A program made the position numbers and the translations under genes. DNA of 64,000 bases from Arthrobacter sp. B0490 (GTDB taxonomy: Bacteria > Actinomycetota > Actinomycetes > Actinomycetales > Micrococcaceae). Positions 1 through 8,388 of the stretch are shown one piece after another. The notes below the pieces were generated by a model. The model saw only the letters and a program-made list of their open reading frames with translations, was not told the DNA's origin and did not search any database. The stretch is taken from assembly GCF_002929355.1 (NCBI RefSeq), contig NZ_PJIR01000001.1, positions 248,001 to 312,000 of the forward strand, given 5' to 3'. Positions within the stretch are counted from its first letter, which is position 1, and every line of letters begins with the position of its first letter.

Positions 1-369
1 GGCGATGGCCTGGCTCAGCTTGCCCATGGAGATCTTGCCGTCCGGCACGAGGACGGCGCACGTGATGCCGGCCTGGGTGGCGTAGGCCGCGGCCGACGCG
101 GAGGTGTTGCCCGTCGACGCGCAGACCACGGCCTTGGCCCCGGCCGCCACGGCCGCGGTCATCGCCATGGTCATGCCCCGGTCCTTGAAGGACCCCGTGG
201 GATTCATGCCCTCGACCTTGAGATACACGGCGGACCCGGTCAGCTCGGACAGGTGCCGGGCATGGACCAGGGGCGTGCCCCCCTCACCGAGGGTGATGAC
301 CTCGGTGGCGTCGGTGACAGGCAGGCGGTCGGCGTATTCGCGGATGACTCCGCGCCACTGGTGGGCCAC
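1..369 (-). CDS. thrC: Threonine synthase, N-terminal part (runs off the window)
   Basis: Converts O-phosphohomoserine to threonine with pyridoxal phosphate, the last step of threonine synthesis, in the cytoplasm. The first 123 residues are visible and run off the left edge. They contain the PLP-lysine motif GSFKDRG (lysine at about residue 62), then the substrate-binding [10 protein letters not shown] and the [11 protein letters not shown] stretch, all typical of the short actinobacterial type. The GTG start ([18 protein letters not shown]) immediately follows the hom stop codon, so it is the last visible gene of the argS-lysA-hom-thrC operon; thrB is expected beyond the edge. The function is certain; only the length cannot be judged. 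Confidence 0.95.
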   Translation of the reverse strand, partial: MAHQWRGVIREYADRLPVTDATEVITLGEGGTPLVHARHLSELTGSAVYLKVEGMNPTGSFKDRGMTMAMTAAVAAGAKAVVCASTGNTSASAAAYATQAGITCAVLVPDGKISMGKLSQAIA

Positions 370-1701
370 TTAGATTCCCTCTACTCGGAGCACGGACGAG
401 ACGGCGGTGATGACGTCGAGCGCGGCGACCTGCTCGACGGTGGCGGCGAGCGATGCCTCCGGCGCGCGGTGGGTGACGATCCGCAGCTCGGCGGTGGTGC
501 CGCCGTCGGGCCCGCCCTGGTGGATGCGCTGGCGCATGGTCTCGATGGAGACGCCGTTCTCGGCGAAGATCTGCGCGATGCGGGCGAGGACGCCGGGCTG
601 GTCGGCGACCTCGAGGCCGATGCAGTAGCTGGTGCGGACGACGTCGATGCTCAGCGGCGGCACGTGGCCGGTGGTGGTCTCCGTCCGGCCGGGGCCGCCG
701 AGCACCATCCGCCGGGCGGCGCTGACGACATCGCCCAGGACGGCCGACGCGGTCGGGGTGCCGCCCGCGCCCTGCCCGTAGAACATGAGCTCGCCGGCGT
801 TCTCCGCCTCGATGAAGACGGCGTTGAACGCGCCCCGGACCGCCGCCAGCGGGTGGGAGCGCGGCAGCAGCGTCGGGTGCACACGCACGCCCACGCCCGC
901 GGCGCCCGACTCGTCGGTCAGCATCTCCGCGATGGCCAGCAGCTTGATGACGTAGCCGTCCTCGGCGGCGGCCGCGATGTCGTCGGCCGTGACCGACGTG
1001 ATGCCCTCGCAGTGGACGTCCTCCAGCGCGAACCGGGTGTGGAAGGACAGGGAGGCGAGGATGGCGGCCTTCGCGGCGGCGTCGTGGCCCTCGACGTCCG
1101 CCGTGGGGTCCGCCTCCGCGTAGCCGAGGTCCTGGGCAGCCTTCAGCGCGTCGGCGAAGGAGGCGCCCGTGGAGTCCATCTGGTCGAGGATGTAGTTGGT
1201 GGTGCCGTTCACGATGCCGAGCACGCGCGTGATGCGGTCGCCGGAGAGGCTGTCCCGGATGGGGCGGAGGATCGGGATCGCGCCCGCCACCGCGGCCTCG
1301 TAGGACAGCTGCACGCCCGCGGCGTCCGCCTGCTCGTAGAGTTCCGGGCCGTCCTGCGCGAAGAGCGCCTTGTTGCCGCTGACGACCGTGGCGCCGTGCC
1401 CGATGGCCCGCAGGATGAGCGACTTGGCCGGCTCGATCCCGCCCATCAACTCGATCACGATGTCGGCGTCCTCGACGAGCGCCTCGGCGTCGGTCGTGAG
1501 GAGCCCGGCCGGCAGGTCCACGTCGCGTCGGGCGTCGAGGCTGCGGACGGCGATGCCCGTCAGTTCGAGGGGGGCGCCGGCGCGGCGGCCCAGGTTCTCC
1601 GCGTCCTCGAGGAGGATGCGGGCTACCTGCGAGCCGACGTTGCCGCAGCCGAGCAGGGCTACGCGCAGGGCTCGCGCGGGGGGTGTGGCTGGTGAGTTCA
1701 T
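370..1701 (-). CDS. hom: Homoserine dehydrogenase
   Basis: Reduces aspartate semialdehyde to homoserine with NAD(P)H, at the branch from lysine towards threonine and methionine. The protein has 443 residues, the usual length for the monofunctional enzyme with a regulatory domain. The Rossmann motif GCGNVG sits at residues 18-23, the catalytic domain follows (GIVNGTTNYIL, EADPTADVEGHDAAAK), and a C-terminal ACT domain begins at about residue 359 (GLEVADQPGVLARIA). ACT domains usually mediate threonine feedback inhibition. The ATG overlaps the lysA stop codon by 4 bp (ATGA), so the two are translationally coupled; thrC begins right after its stop. Confidence 0.97.
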   Translation of the reverse strand: MNSPATPPARALRVALLGCGNVGSQVARILLEDAENLGRRAGAPLELTGIAVRSLDARRDVDLPAGLLTTDAEALVEDADIVIELMGGIEPAKSLILRAIGHGATVVSGNKALFAQDGPELYEQADAAGVQLSYEAAVAGAIPILRPIRDSLSGDRITRVLGIVNGTTNYILDQMDSTGASFADALKAAQDLGYAEADPTADVEGHDAAAKAAILASLSFHTRFALEDVHCEGITSVTADDIAAAAEDGYVIKLLAIAEMLTDESGAAGVGVRVHPTLLPRSHPLAAVRGAFNAVFIEAENAGELMFYGQGAGGTPTASAVLGDVVSAARRMVLGGPGRTETTTGHVPPLSIDVVRTSYCIGLEVADQPGVLARIAQIFAENGVSIETMRQRIHQGGPDGGTTAELRIVTHRAPEASLAATVEQVAALDVITAVSSVLRVEGI

Positions 1702-3254
1702 GCTGTCCGTGATGCTCCTGAATCCGTGGGGTGCACTGCTTTCCCTGGCGAGGCGGGCTCGCGCTGGACGTCCCTGCGGAACAGGTCCTCCTCGGTCTCG
1801 CCGCGCACGATCAGCCGCGCGACGCCGTCGACGACCGCCACGACCGGCGGACGCGTCAGGTAGTTGTAGTTGCTCGAGAGCACCCAGCAGTAGGCTCCGG
1901 TGCCCGGAACGGCGAGGAGGTCACCGGCTCCGGTGTCCTCGGGGAGGTAGACGTCCCGCACCACGATGTCACCGCTCTCGCAGTGTTTGCCAACCACACG
2001 GGAGAGCACCGGGGGCGCCCCGGGTGTCCTGGACGCCAGGACGGCCGAGTAATCCGCGCCGTAGAGCACCGGACGGGGGTTGTCGCTCATGCCGCCGTCC
2101 ACCGACACATAGCGCCGCGGGTGCGTAACGGAGGTGTCCTGGGCCGCCTCGGCTCCGGCGTCCGCGGCGTCCACGCGCACGGTCTTCGTCGTCCCGGCGG
2201 TGTAGAGGGTGAACGTGCTGGGGCCCACGATGGCCCGGCCGGGCTCGATCGAGATGCGGGGCACGGTCAGCCCGAGCTCCCGGCAGGTCGACCCGACGAC
2301 GGCGGCCATGGCCCCTGCGATCTCCCGCGCGGGGCGTGGTTCGTCGGCCTCCGTGTAGGCGATGCCGTAGCCGCCGCCCAGGTCGAGTTCGGGCAGTTCG
2401 ACGCCGTGCCGGTCGCGGACGTCCGCGAGGAAGCGGAGCAGACGCTGCGCGGCGAGCTCGAAACCCTCGGGCTCGAAGATCTGCGACCCGATGTGGCAGT
2501 GCACGCCGAGGAGGTTGATGCCGGGGTGGGCCAGGGCGTCCGCGACGGCGCGGGCCGCCGGGGAGGCGCCGCCCCCCTCTCCTTCGTCCTGACCCTCGTC
2601 CTGGCCCGGACCCTGGTCGGTGGTCAGGGAGAGACCGAACTTCTGGTCCTCGTGGGCCGTGGCGATGAACTCGTGCGTGTGCGCGTGGACCCCGGGCGTG
2701 AGGCGGAGCATGACGTTGGCGGTGCGGCCGCGCTGCACCGCCAGGTCGCCGACGAGGGCGACCTCCTGGATGCTGTCGACGACGATCCGGCCGAGGTCCG
2801 CGTCGATGGCCCGGGTGATCTCGGCCGCCGACTTGTTGTTGCCGTGCAGTCCCAGCCGGGAGCCGGGAAGGCCGGCGCGCAGCGCGACGGCGAGTTCCCC
2901 GCCCGAGCAGGTGTCGAGCCCGAGGCCCTCCTCCCGGACCCAGTGGGCCACCTCGGTGCAGAGGAAGGATTTCCCGGCGTAGAACACGTCCACTCCCCCG
3001 CAGAGGTCGGCGAACGCCTCGTCGAAGGCATCCCTGAACGTCGCCGCGCGGGTGCGGAAATCCTGCTCGGACACCACGAACAGCGGGGTCCCGTACTGCT
3101 CGGCGAGGTCGGCGACGGACACGCCGTCGACCCGCAGGACGCCGTCGGCTCCGCGGTCGACGTCCTCGGCCCACAGCTTCGCGTCGAGCCGGGCCGGATC
3201 GGCGGGAAGGGACAGCCACTCAGGGGCGAGCGGTGATGCCTGGATGGACCCCAC
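1698..3254 (-). CDS. lysA: Diaminopimelate decarboxylase
   Basis: Decarboxylates meso-diaminopimelate to lysine with pyridoxal phosphate. The PLP lysine lies in FYAGKSF at about residue 95; the fold III motifs HCHIGSQ, GGGYGI and the C-terminal CESGD are all present. A GTG start 2 bp after the argS stop gives 518 residues (MGSIQASPLAPEWL). A much longer open frame upstream lies inside argS and is not used. The protein is longer than the roughly 450 residues common in the family, partly because of an acidic Gly/Asp/Glu/Gln stretch (QGPGQDEGQDEGEGGG) after KFGLSLTT. The gene sits between argS and hom, the classic argS-lysA pair of Gram-positive actinobacteria. Confidence 0.96.
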   Translation of the reverse strand: MGSIQASPLAPEWLSLPADPARLDAKLWAEDVDRGADGVLRVDGVSVADLAEQYGTPLFVVSEQDFRTRAATFRDAFDEAFADLCGGVDVFYAGKSFLCTEVAHWVREEGLGLDTCSGGELAVALRAGLPGSRLGLHGNNKSAAEITRAIDADLGRIVVDSIQEVALVGDLAVQRGRTANVMLRLTPGVHAHTHEFIATAHEDQKFGLSLTTDQGPGQDEGQDEGEGGGASPAARAVADALAHPGINLLGVHCHIGSQIFEPEGFELAAQRLLRFLADVRDRHGVELPELDLGGGYGIAYTEADEPRPAREIAGAMAAVVGSTCRELGLTVPRISIEPGRAIVGPSTFTLYTAGTTKTVRVDAADAGAEAAQDTSVTHPRRYVSVDGGMSDNPRPVLYGADYSAVLASRTPGAPPVLSRVVGKHCESGDIVVRDVYLPEDTGAGDLLAVPGTGAYCWVLSSNYNYLTRPPVVAVVDGVARLIVRGETEEDLFRRDVQREPASPGKAVHPTDSGASRTA

Positions 3255-3256
3255 GA

Positions 3257-4897
3257 CTACATCCTCTCCGGCGCGGAGACGCCGAGGAGGTCGAGTCCGT
3301 TCGCCAGGACCTGCTGCGTGGCGTTGTTCAGCCAGAGGCGCGAACGGTGGACGTCCTCGACCGGCGCATCGCCGAGCGGCGCGACCCGGCAGGCGTCGTA
3401 CCACCGGTGGTAGGTACCGGCGATGACCTCGAGATGCCGGGCCACGCGGTGCGGCTCGCGGAAGGTCGCGGACTGCGCGACGACGCCGGGGAACTGGCCG
3501 AGGGCCGCCAGCAGCTCCCCCTCGGTGGGATGACCCAGTGAGGCGGCGTCGAAGGCGCCCGTGTCGACACCGGCGGAGACGGCGTTGCGCCCCACGGCAT
3601 GAGTCCTCGCGTGCGCGTACTGGACGTAGAACACGGGGTTCTCGTTCGTGTTCTTCCGCAGCAGCTCGGGGTCGATGGACATGGCCGAATCGGCCGGCGA
3701 GCGTCCCAGCGAGTATCGCAGCGCATCCTTGCCGAGCCAGTCGAGCAGGTCCCGCAGCTCGATGATGTTGCCGGCCCGCTTGGAGAGCCGCGCGCCGTTC
3801 ACGGACACCATCTGTCCGATGAGGACCTGGATGTTCTGCTCCATGTCGTCCCCGGCACACGCCGCGATGGCCTTGAGGCGACCGATGTAGCCGTGGTGGT
3901 CGGCGCCGAGGAGGTAGATCTTCTCGGGGAAGCCGCGGTCCTTCTTCGAGAGGTAGTAGGCGGCATCGGAGGCGAAGTACGTGGGCTCACCGTTGGCCCG
4001 GATGAGGACGCGGTCCTTGTCGTCGCCGAAGTCGGTCGTGCGGAGCCAGACGGCACCGCCCTCGTCGAAGACGTGGCCCTGCTCCCGCAGGCGGTCCACG
4101 GCCTGCTCGACGGCGCCGCCGTCGTGCAGCGCCGACTCGGAGAAGAACACGTCGAAGTGCACCCCGAAGTCGGCCAGGGTCTCCTCGATGTCGGCCATCT
4201 GCGCCTCGTAGGCGAGGGCCCGCACGATCGGCAGCGCCGCGTCGTCGTCGAGGTCCGCGACGTCGGGGCGGGCGGCGAGCACCGTGCGGCCGAGGTCGGC
4301 GATGTACTCCCCGGGGTACCCGCCCTCCGGCGTCGGGCGGCCCGTGATGGTCGCGTGGACGGAGGCCGCGAAGTTGTTCATCTGCGTGCCGGCGTCGTTG
4401 ATGTAGTACTCGGTCGTCACCTGTGCGCCGCTCGCCCGGAGGACGCGGGCGATGGAATCGCCGAGCGCCGCCCAGCGCGTGTGCGCCAGGTGCAGCGGAC
4501 CCGTGGGGTTGGCCGAGACGAATTCCATGTTGATGGTGTGGCCGGCGAGCGCCTCGTTGGTGCCGTAGGCCGGGCCGGCCTCGACGATGGTGCGGGCCAG
4601 CTCTCCGGCCGCTCCCGCGTCGAGCGTGATGTTGAGGAAGCCGGGACCGGCGATGTCGACACTCTTGACGCCGTCGATGCCCGCGAGCCGGTCGCTGAGC
4701 AGCTGGGCGAACTCGCGCGGGTTCATCCCGGCCTTCTTGCCGAGCTGGAGGGCGATGTTCGTGGCCCAGTCCCCGTGGTCCCGGTTCTTCGGTCGCTCGA
4801 CGCGCACCTCCGAGGGGAGGTCGATGGCGAGGTCGCCGGCCTCGACGGCGGCCTTCAGGCAGGCGGAAATAGCGGCGGAGAGTTCTTCGGGAGTCAC
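3257..4897 (-). CDS. argS: Arginyl-tRNA synthetase
   Basis: Class I aminoacyl-tRNA synthetase that charges tRNA-Arg. It has 546 residues from a GTG start (MTPEELSAAISACLKAA). The N-terminal additional domain comes first, then the HIGH-type signature as SANPTGPLHLAHTRWAALGD, the KMSKS-type loop as ARLSKRAGN, and the anticodon-binding domain at the C terminus ending in LGVSAPERM. The chosen start is the family start, and a TATGCT hexamer lies exactly 6 nt before the GTG. The open frame continues about 160 codons upstream but does not look like protein of this family. It is the first gene of the argS-lysA-hom-thrC operon. Confidence 0.96.
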   Translation of the reverse strand: MTPEELSAAISACLKAAVEAGDLAIDLPSEVRVERPKNRDHGDWATNIALQLGKKAGMNPREFAQLLSDRLAGIDGVKSVDIAGPGFLNITLDAGAAGELARTIVEAGPAYGTNEALAGHTINMEFVSANPTGPLHLAHTRWAALGDSIARVLRASGAQVTTEYYINDAGTQMNNFAASVHATITGRPTPEGGYPGEYIADLGRTVLAARPDVADLDDDAALPIVRALAYEAQMADIEETLADFGVHFDVFFSESALHDGGAVEQAVDRLREQGHVFDEGGAVWLRTTDFGDDKDRVLIRANGEPTYFASDAAYYLSKKDRGFPEKIYLLGADHHGYIGRLKAIAACAGDDMEQNIQVLIGQMVSVNGARLSKRAGNIIELRDLLDWLGKDALRYSLGRSPADSAMSIDPELLRKNTNENPVFYVQYAHARTHAVGRNAVSAGVDTGAFDAASLGHPTEGELLAALGQFPGVVAQSATFREPHRVARHLEVIAGTYHRWYDACRVAPLGDAPVEDVHRSRLWLNNATQQVLANGLDLLGVSAPERM

Positions 4898-4903
4898 CCG
4901 TCC

Positions 4904-4909
4904 AGCATA
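4904..4909 (-). promoter_or_regulatory. Predicted -10 element of a leaderless argS promoter
   Basis: On the minus strand TATGCT is followed by exactly 6 nt (GGACGG) and then the argS GTG. This spacing puts the transcription start on the start codon. No Shine-Dalgarno sequence is visible. The same geometry recurs at several other genes in the window. No convincing -35 hexamer is seen. Confidence 0.5.
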
Positions 4910-5011
4910 GCGGCGCGGACCTCGGCACCCGATTCGGGGGACGGGGCCGAGGCCCGACGCGATCCGGGCCGGGAACCCCGCACCTCCGCGGTTCCGGCCG
5001 GGGAGGTCTCC

Positions 5012-5135
5012 TAGACTCCGTGCAACAGTCCGGAGGACCGGAGGAAACGAATGCAGTGGTAGAACGTTGGACGGAGCAGGCACGTTAGTTCGATCTTCAA
5101 CCTTCACTTCGGGGCCGGGCCATCCCGCCCGGCCC
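5012..5135 (+). promoter_or_regulatory. Promoter and structured leader upstream of the flavin module
   Basis: A -10-like TAGACT at 5012-5017 would give a transcript start near 5024 and a leader of about 137 nt before the lipoprotein GTG at 5161. The leader holds a strong ribosome-binding site (GGAGGAAACGA) in front of a three-codon frame ATG CAG TGG TAG at 5051-5062. It also holds a perfect 9-bp hairpin GGGCCGGGC/GCCCGGCCC at 5112-5135. No poly-T follows the hairpin. It does not match the FMN riboswitch core. A regulatory role is inference. Confidence 0.35.
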
Positions 5136-5160
5136 GACCCGGCGACCACAGGAGCACCCA

Positions 5161-5730
5161 GTGACCGAACGCCCGACCCGCACCCTTCCCGACACCCTCC
5201 CCGCTGCGCGGACCGACGTACGGACCGGGCAGGCAGGCGTCCGGCTCTCCCGGCGCGTCCTGACGGCGCTGGCCGCGGTCTCGATCCTCGGTGCTGCGGG
5301 TTGCGCCGGCGCCGAGGCCGAACCTCCCGCCCCCGAGGCCCCGACAGGAGAGGGCGCGTCGCAGGAGGCGGCACCGGCGGAGTCGACGACGGAAGCGGGC
5401 AGCGCCCCGGACACCGGAGCGGCCGCCGGGCAGGCGTACGAGGACGGCACCTACACCGAGACCGGCTCCTACCAGTCCCCGGCCGGACCGGAGGAGGTGG
5501 GCGTGACGATCACCCTCGAGGCCGACGTCGTCACCGCCGTCGAGGTGGAGCCCATGCCCGACAACCCCACCACCACGATGTACCAGGAGCGGTTCGCGGG
5601 CGGGATCTCGGACGCGATCGTGGGCAAGAAGCTCGACGAGCTCGCCGTCGACAAGGTCGCCGGCTCCTCGCTCACCAGCGGCGGGTTCAACGAGGCGACC
5701 GGCAAGATCAAGAGCGAAGCACAGCTCTAG
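5161..5730 (+). CDS. FMN-binding-domain lipoprotein
   Basis: Predicted extracytoplasmic electron carrier with covalently attached FMN. It has 189 residues from a GTG start. A twin-arginine-flanked signal (SRRVLTALAAVSILGAAGC) ends in a lipobox with the lipidated Cys at about residue 43. A Pro/Glu/Ala/Thr-rich linker follows, then one FMN_bind domain (about residues 90-189) beginning YEDGTYTETGSY and ending SSLTSGGFNEATGKIKSEAQL. The Ser/Thr-Gly-rich SSLTSGG stretch is the likely flavinylation site, by analogy with NqrC/RnfG. ApbE, the flavin transferase, is encoded 9 bp downstream, and the membrane reductase follows, so the three form one unit. Confidence 0.85.
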   Translation: MTERPTRTLPDTLPAARTDVRTGQAGVRLSRRVLTALAAVSILGAAGCAGAEAEPPAPEAPTGEGASQEAAPAESTTEAGSAPDTGAAAGQAYEDGTYTETGSYQSPAGPEEVGVTITLEADVVTAVEVEPMPDNPTTTMYQERFAGGISDAIVGKKLDELAVDKVAGSSLTSGGFNEATGKIKSEAQL

Positions 5731-5739
5731 GGCACCGGC

Positions 5740-6600
5740 GTGACGGACTCCTTCAGCTTCGAGGCGATCGGCACCCGCTGGCGCGTCGACACCGGCGCGC
5801 CGCTGGTGGCGGAGCAGCGGGCGGACGTCCTGCGCCTCGCCGAGGAGTACGACGCCCTCTACTCCCGCTTCCGCGAGGACTCCGGCGTCTCGGCCCTCGC
5901 CGCCTCCGGAGGTTTCCTGCCGCTGCCCGCCCACGGCGCGGACCTCGGCCGGCTCCTGCGCACCCTGCACGACGTGACCGGCGGCGGGGTCTCGCCGCTG
6001 GTCGGCGAGCGCCTCGCCGCCCTCGGGTACGACGCCGCGTACTCGTTCGTGCCCACGGCGGGGCCCGAACCCTCCCGCACCTGGGACGGCCTCCTGACGT
6101 GGACGGACGACGGCGTCGCCCTGGGCGCGCCCGCCCTCCTCGACGTCGGGGCCGCCGGGAAGGGCCAGCTCGTGGACCTGATGCTGGAGTACCTGGTGGC
6201 CGCCGGCCACTCCGACGTGATCGTCGATGCCAGCGGGGACATGAGACGGGCCGCCACAGGAACGATCACGATCGGCCTGGAGCACCCGTACGACGCGTCC
6301 TCGGCCATCGGCACGGTGGACCTCGGTTCCGCGGCGCTGTGCGCGTCCGCGTCCAATCGCCGGGTCTGGGGCGACGGGCTCCACCACGTCCTGGACGCGC
6401 GGACGGGCCGCTGCGTCGACACGGTCGTCGCCACATGGGTCCTCGCCGACGACGCCATGACCGCCGACGGCCTGTGCACGGCCCTCTTCGTCGCCGACCC
6501 CGCAGACCTCGCCCGAGTCTTCGACTTCGACTACGTCCTCGTGTACTCGGACGGTCGCGCCCGCACGTCCGCCGCCCTCCAAGGAGCCCTGTTCACATGA
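5740..6600 (+). CDS. apbE: ApbE family FAD:protein FMN transferase
   Basis: Transfers FMN from FAD to a Ser/Thr of a target protein on the outer face of the membrane. It has 286 residues from a GTG start (MTDSFSFEAIGTRWRVD). Family motifs present are DVGAAGKGQLVDLM (flavin binding), IVDASGDMR, and the C-terminal TVVATWVLADDAMTADGLCTA region with the metal/FAD-binding Asp and Thr. No signal peptide is obvious, as in other short actinobacterial ApbE proteins. It lies 9 bp after the FMN-binding lipoprotein, its probable substrate, and overlaps the reductase start by 4 bp (ATGA). Confidence 0.92.
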   Translation: MTDSFSFEAIGTRWRVDTGAPLVAEQRADVLRLAEEYDALYSRFREDSGVSALAASGGFLPLPAHGADLGRLLRTLHDVTGGGVSPLVGERLAALGYDAAYSFVPTAGPEPSRTWDGLLTWTDDGVALGAPALLDVGAAGKGQLVDLMLEYLVAAGHSDVIVDASGDMRRAATGTITIGLEHPYDASSAIGTVDLGSAALCASASNRRVWGDGLHHVLDARTGRCVDTVVATWVLADDAMTADGLCTALFVADPADLARVFDFDYVLVYSDGRARTSAALQGALFT

Positions 6601-8108
6601 CCGCAGTACTCGACGGCCTGCTGGGCCGCATCACCCTGTACCGGCTCACCCTGACCCTGCTCCTGGTCCTGGCCGCCGAGGCCCTCGTGCTGTCGGTGGC
6701 CGGGCTTCTCGCCTATACGCCGGCCGAGCTCGGCGGCACGCTCGTCGCCGCCGTCGGAGGGACCATCATCGGCACCCGCCTGATGGCCCTGATCCTGCGG
6801 CTGCGGCCGCACGGCGAGTCCTCGCTCATCACGGGGCTGATCGTCTTCCTCATCATGTTCCCGTCGAGCACCGCTGCGGGACTCGGCGGGATCCTCGTGG
6901 CCGGTCTCGCCGCGGGCGCGTCGAAGTTCCTCCTGGCCTTCCGCGGGCGCCACATCTTCAACCCGGCCGCGGCCGGCGCGGTGGTCGCCACGCTGCTCGG
7001 GGTCGGGGCGGCGGCCTGGTGGGTCGCGAACGCCTACATGCTGCCCGTCGTCGTCGTGGGCGCCGCCCTGCTGCTGTACCGGACGCGGAAGCTCTCCATG
7101 GGAGCGGTGTTCCTCGGGGTGGCGCTGGGCATCCTGCTGGTCGGACTCGTGCAGGGCGGCATGGCCCCCGGGGCAGGACTCCAGCTGGTCCTGACCTCCT
7201 ACCCCGTGCTGTTCCTGCTCGGCTTCATGATGACCGAGCCCCTCACCCTCCCGCCGCTGCGCTGGCAGCAGTGGGTCTTCGCGGCCGTCGTCGCCGTGGT
7301 CTTCGCGCTGCAACTGTCGGTCGGGCCGGTGTTCCTCGGCCCGGAGTTCGCGCTCGTCATCGGGAACGCCGTGGCGTTCCTCATGGGACAGCGCCGTGGC
7401 GTACGGCTGTCCTTCACGGGGTCGCGCCGGCTCACGCCGACCAGCACCGAGCTCGCCTTCGCGCCGGCGAAACCCGTGCGGTTCCGGGCCGGCCAGTACA
7501 TGGAACTGAGCATGCCGCACCGGAGGGCGGACAGCCGCGGCAGCAGGAGGGTCTTCAGCATCACCTCCGCGCCCCAGCAGAGCGACACCGTCACCTTCGG
7601 GCTGCGCACCACCGAATCCGGCAGTTCGTTCAAGAAGGCCCTGCTCGACCTGCCGAAAGATGCTCGCGTGACCGGCACGCTCGTCGGCGGGGACTTCCGC
7701 CTGCCGCGCGACCCATCGGTACCGCTGCTGCTCGCCGCCGGCGGCATCGGCATCACCCCGTTCCTCAGCCAGCTCCGGGACCTCGCCGCCCGGGGTGAGA
7801 CGCGCGACGTCGTCCTCGTCTACGTGGTGCGGGGCGAGCAGGAGATCGCGTTCCGCGACGAGCTGGCCGACCTCGGGGCCCGGGTGGTGCTCTTCCTGCC
7901 GTCGGGGGGCGACGTCCCGCCGCTGCCCGGCGCGTGGACCCACGCCGGGGCGGACCCGACGGCCGGCAACCTGCTGGCTGCGGTGCCGGACCTCCGCAGG
8001 CGCACGGTCCTCGTCTCGGGCTCGCCGCGGTTCATCGAAGAGTTCCGTTCGGCGGTGCGCGAGGCGGGCGTTCCACGCGTGAAGACGGACGCCTTTCTGG
8101 GCTACTGA
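6597..8108 (+). CDS. NqrB/RnfD-like membrane domain fused to a ferredoxin-NAD(P) reductase
   Basis: Predicted to take electrons from NAD(P)H at a cytoplasmic FAD domain and pass them through the membrane to the FMN lipoprotein. It has 503 residues. Residues 15-265 are eight or so hydrophobic helices with RnfD/NqrB hallmarks: HIFNPAAAGAV at 119-129 and MTEPLTLPP at 212-220. Residues 270-503 form an FNR module with an FAD motif RVFSITSAP (318-326), the NAD(P) motif AGGIGITPF (381-389) and the C-terminal VSGSPRFIEEF...FLGY. The SGAT-type covalent flavin site of classical NqrB is not seen. Start ATG is coupled to apbE; a longer upstream frame is an apbE shadow. Confidence 0.85.
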   Translation: MTAVLDGLLGRITLYRLTLTLLLVLAAEALVLSVAGLLAYTPAELGGTLVAAVGGTIIGTRLMALILRLRPHGESSLITGLIVFLIMFPSSTAAGLGGILVAGLAAGASKFLLAFRGRHIFNPAAAGAVVATLLGVGAAAWWVANAYMLPVVVVGAALLLYRTRKLSMGAVFLGVALGILLVGLVQGGMAPGAGLQLVLTSYPVLFLLGFMMTEPLTLPPLRWQQWVFAAVVAVVFALQLSVGPVFLGPEFALVIGNAVAFLMGQRRGVRLSFTGSRRLTPTSTELAFAPAKPVRFRAGQYMELSMPHRRADSRGSRRVFSITSAPQQSDTVTFGLRTTESGSSFKKALLDLPKDARVTGTLVGGDFRLPRDPSVPLLLAAGGIGITPFLSQLRDLAARGETRDVVLVYVVRGEQEIAFRDELADLGARVVLFLPSGGDVPPLPGAWTHAGADPTAGNLLAAVPDLRRRTVLVSGSPRFIEEFRSAVREAGVPRVKTDAFLGY

Positions 8109-8197
8109 CGGCCCGGAGAGCGTCCGGCGTTTCCCCGACCCGACCCGCACCTGCTAAGCTCTACGAGTCCCTAACGGGCACGGAAACACCCGTGTCT

Positions 8198-8270
8198 GCC
8201 TTCGTAGCTCAGGGGATAGAGCGTCTGCCTCCGGAGCAGAAGGTCGTAGGTTCGAATCCTATCGAGGGCA
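8198..8270 (+). tRNA. tRNA-Arg (anticodon CCG)
   Basis: The full cloverleaf is visible. The acceptor stem is GCCTTCG/CGAGGGC with one G-T pair, the D arm is GCTCAGGGGATAGAGC, and the anticodon stem TCTGC/GCAGA encloses loop CTCCGGA. The T arm carries GGTTCGAATCC and the discriminator is A. Anticodon CCG reads CGG. No CCA is encoded directly after the discriminator. Confidence 0.96.
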
Positions 8271-8290
8271 CCCAGACTCACGCAGAGTCC

Positions 8291-8329
8291 ACCGCCGTCG
8301 GCCACCAGGCCGGCGGCGGTTCTGCTTTT
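8291..8329 (+). terminator. Rho-independent terminator after tRNA-Arg
   Basis: A 13-bp stem (ACCGCCGTCGGCC with GGCCGGCGGCGGT, one G-T pair) closes a 4-nt ACCA loop and is followed by TCTGCTTTT. It lies 20 bp beyond the tRNA and ends transcription before the MoxR cluster. Confidence 0.75.
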
Positions 8330-8388
8330 GGTAGGCTCTCCAGCACGCGGCCCCGGGGACCGCATCGGCACCTATCGGCGGGGGAAAC

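Noticed and set aside
253..1695. 480-codon plus-strand frame opposite hom, and similar long frames opposite lysA, argS, kgd, hrpA and others
   Set aside because: Shadow frames caused by high GC at third positions. Composition is Arg/Gly/Ala/Asp-rich and they follow the real genes exactly.
5024..5160. FMN or other known riboswitch before the flavin module
   Set aside because: No match to the conserved RFN, TPP, cobalamin or SAM cores that I can recall.
5067..6596. Long open frame leading into the NqrB-FNR gene, giving 1013 residues
   Set aside because: The first 510 codons are antisense-free shadows of the lipoprotein and apbE genes in another frame, Arg/Gly-rich and without domain. The true start is the ATG overlapping apbE.
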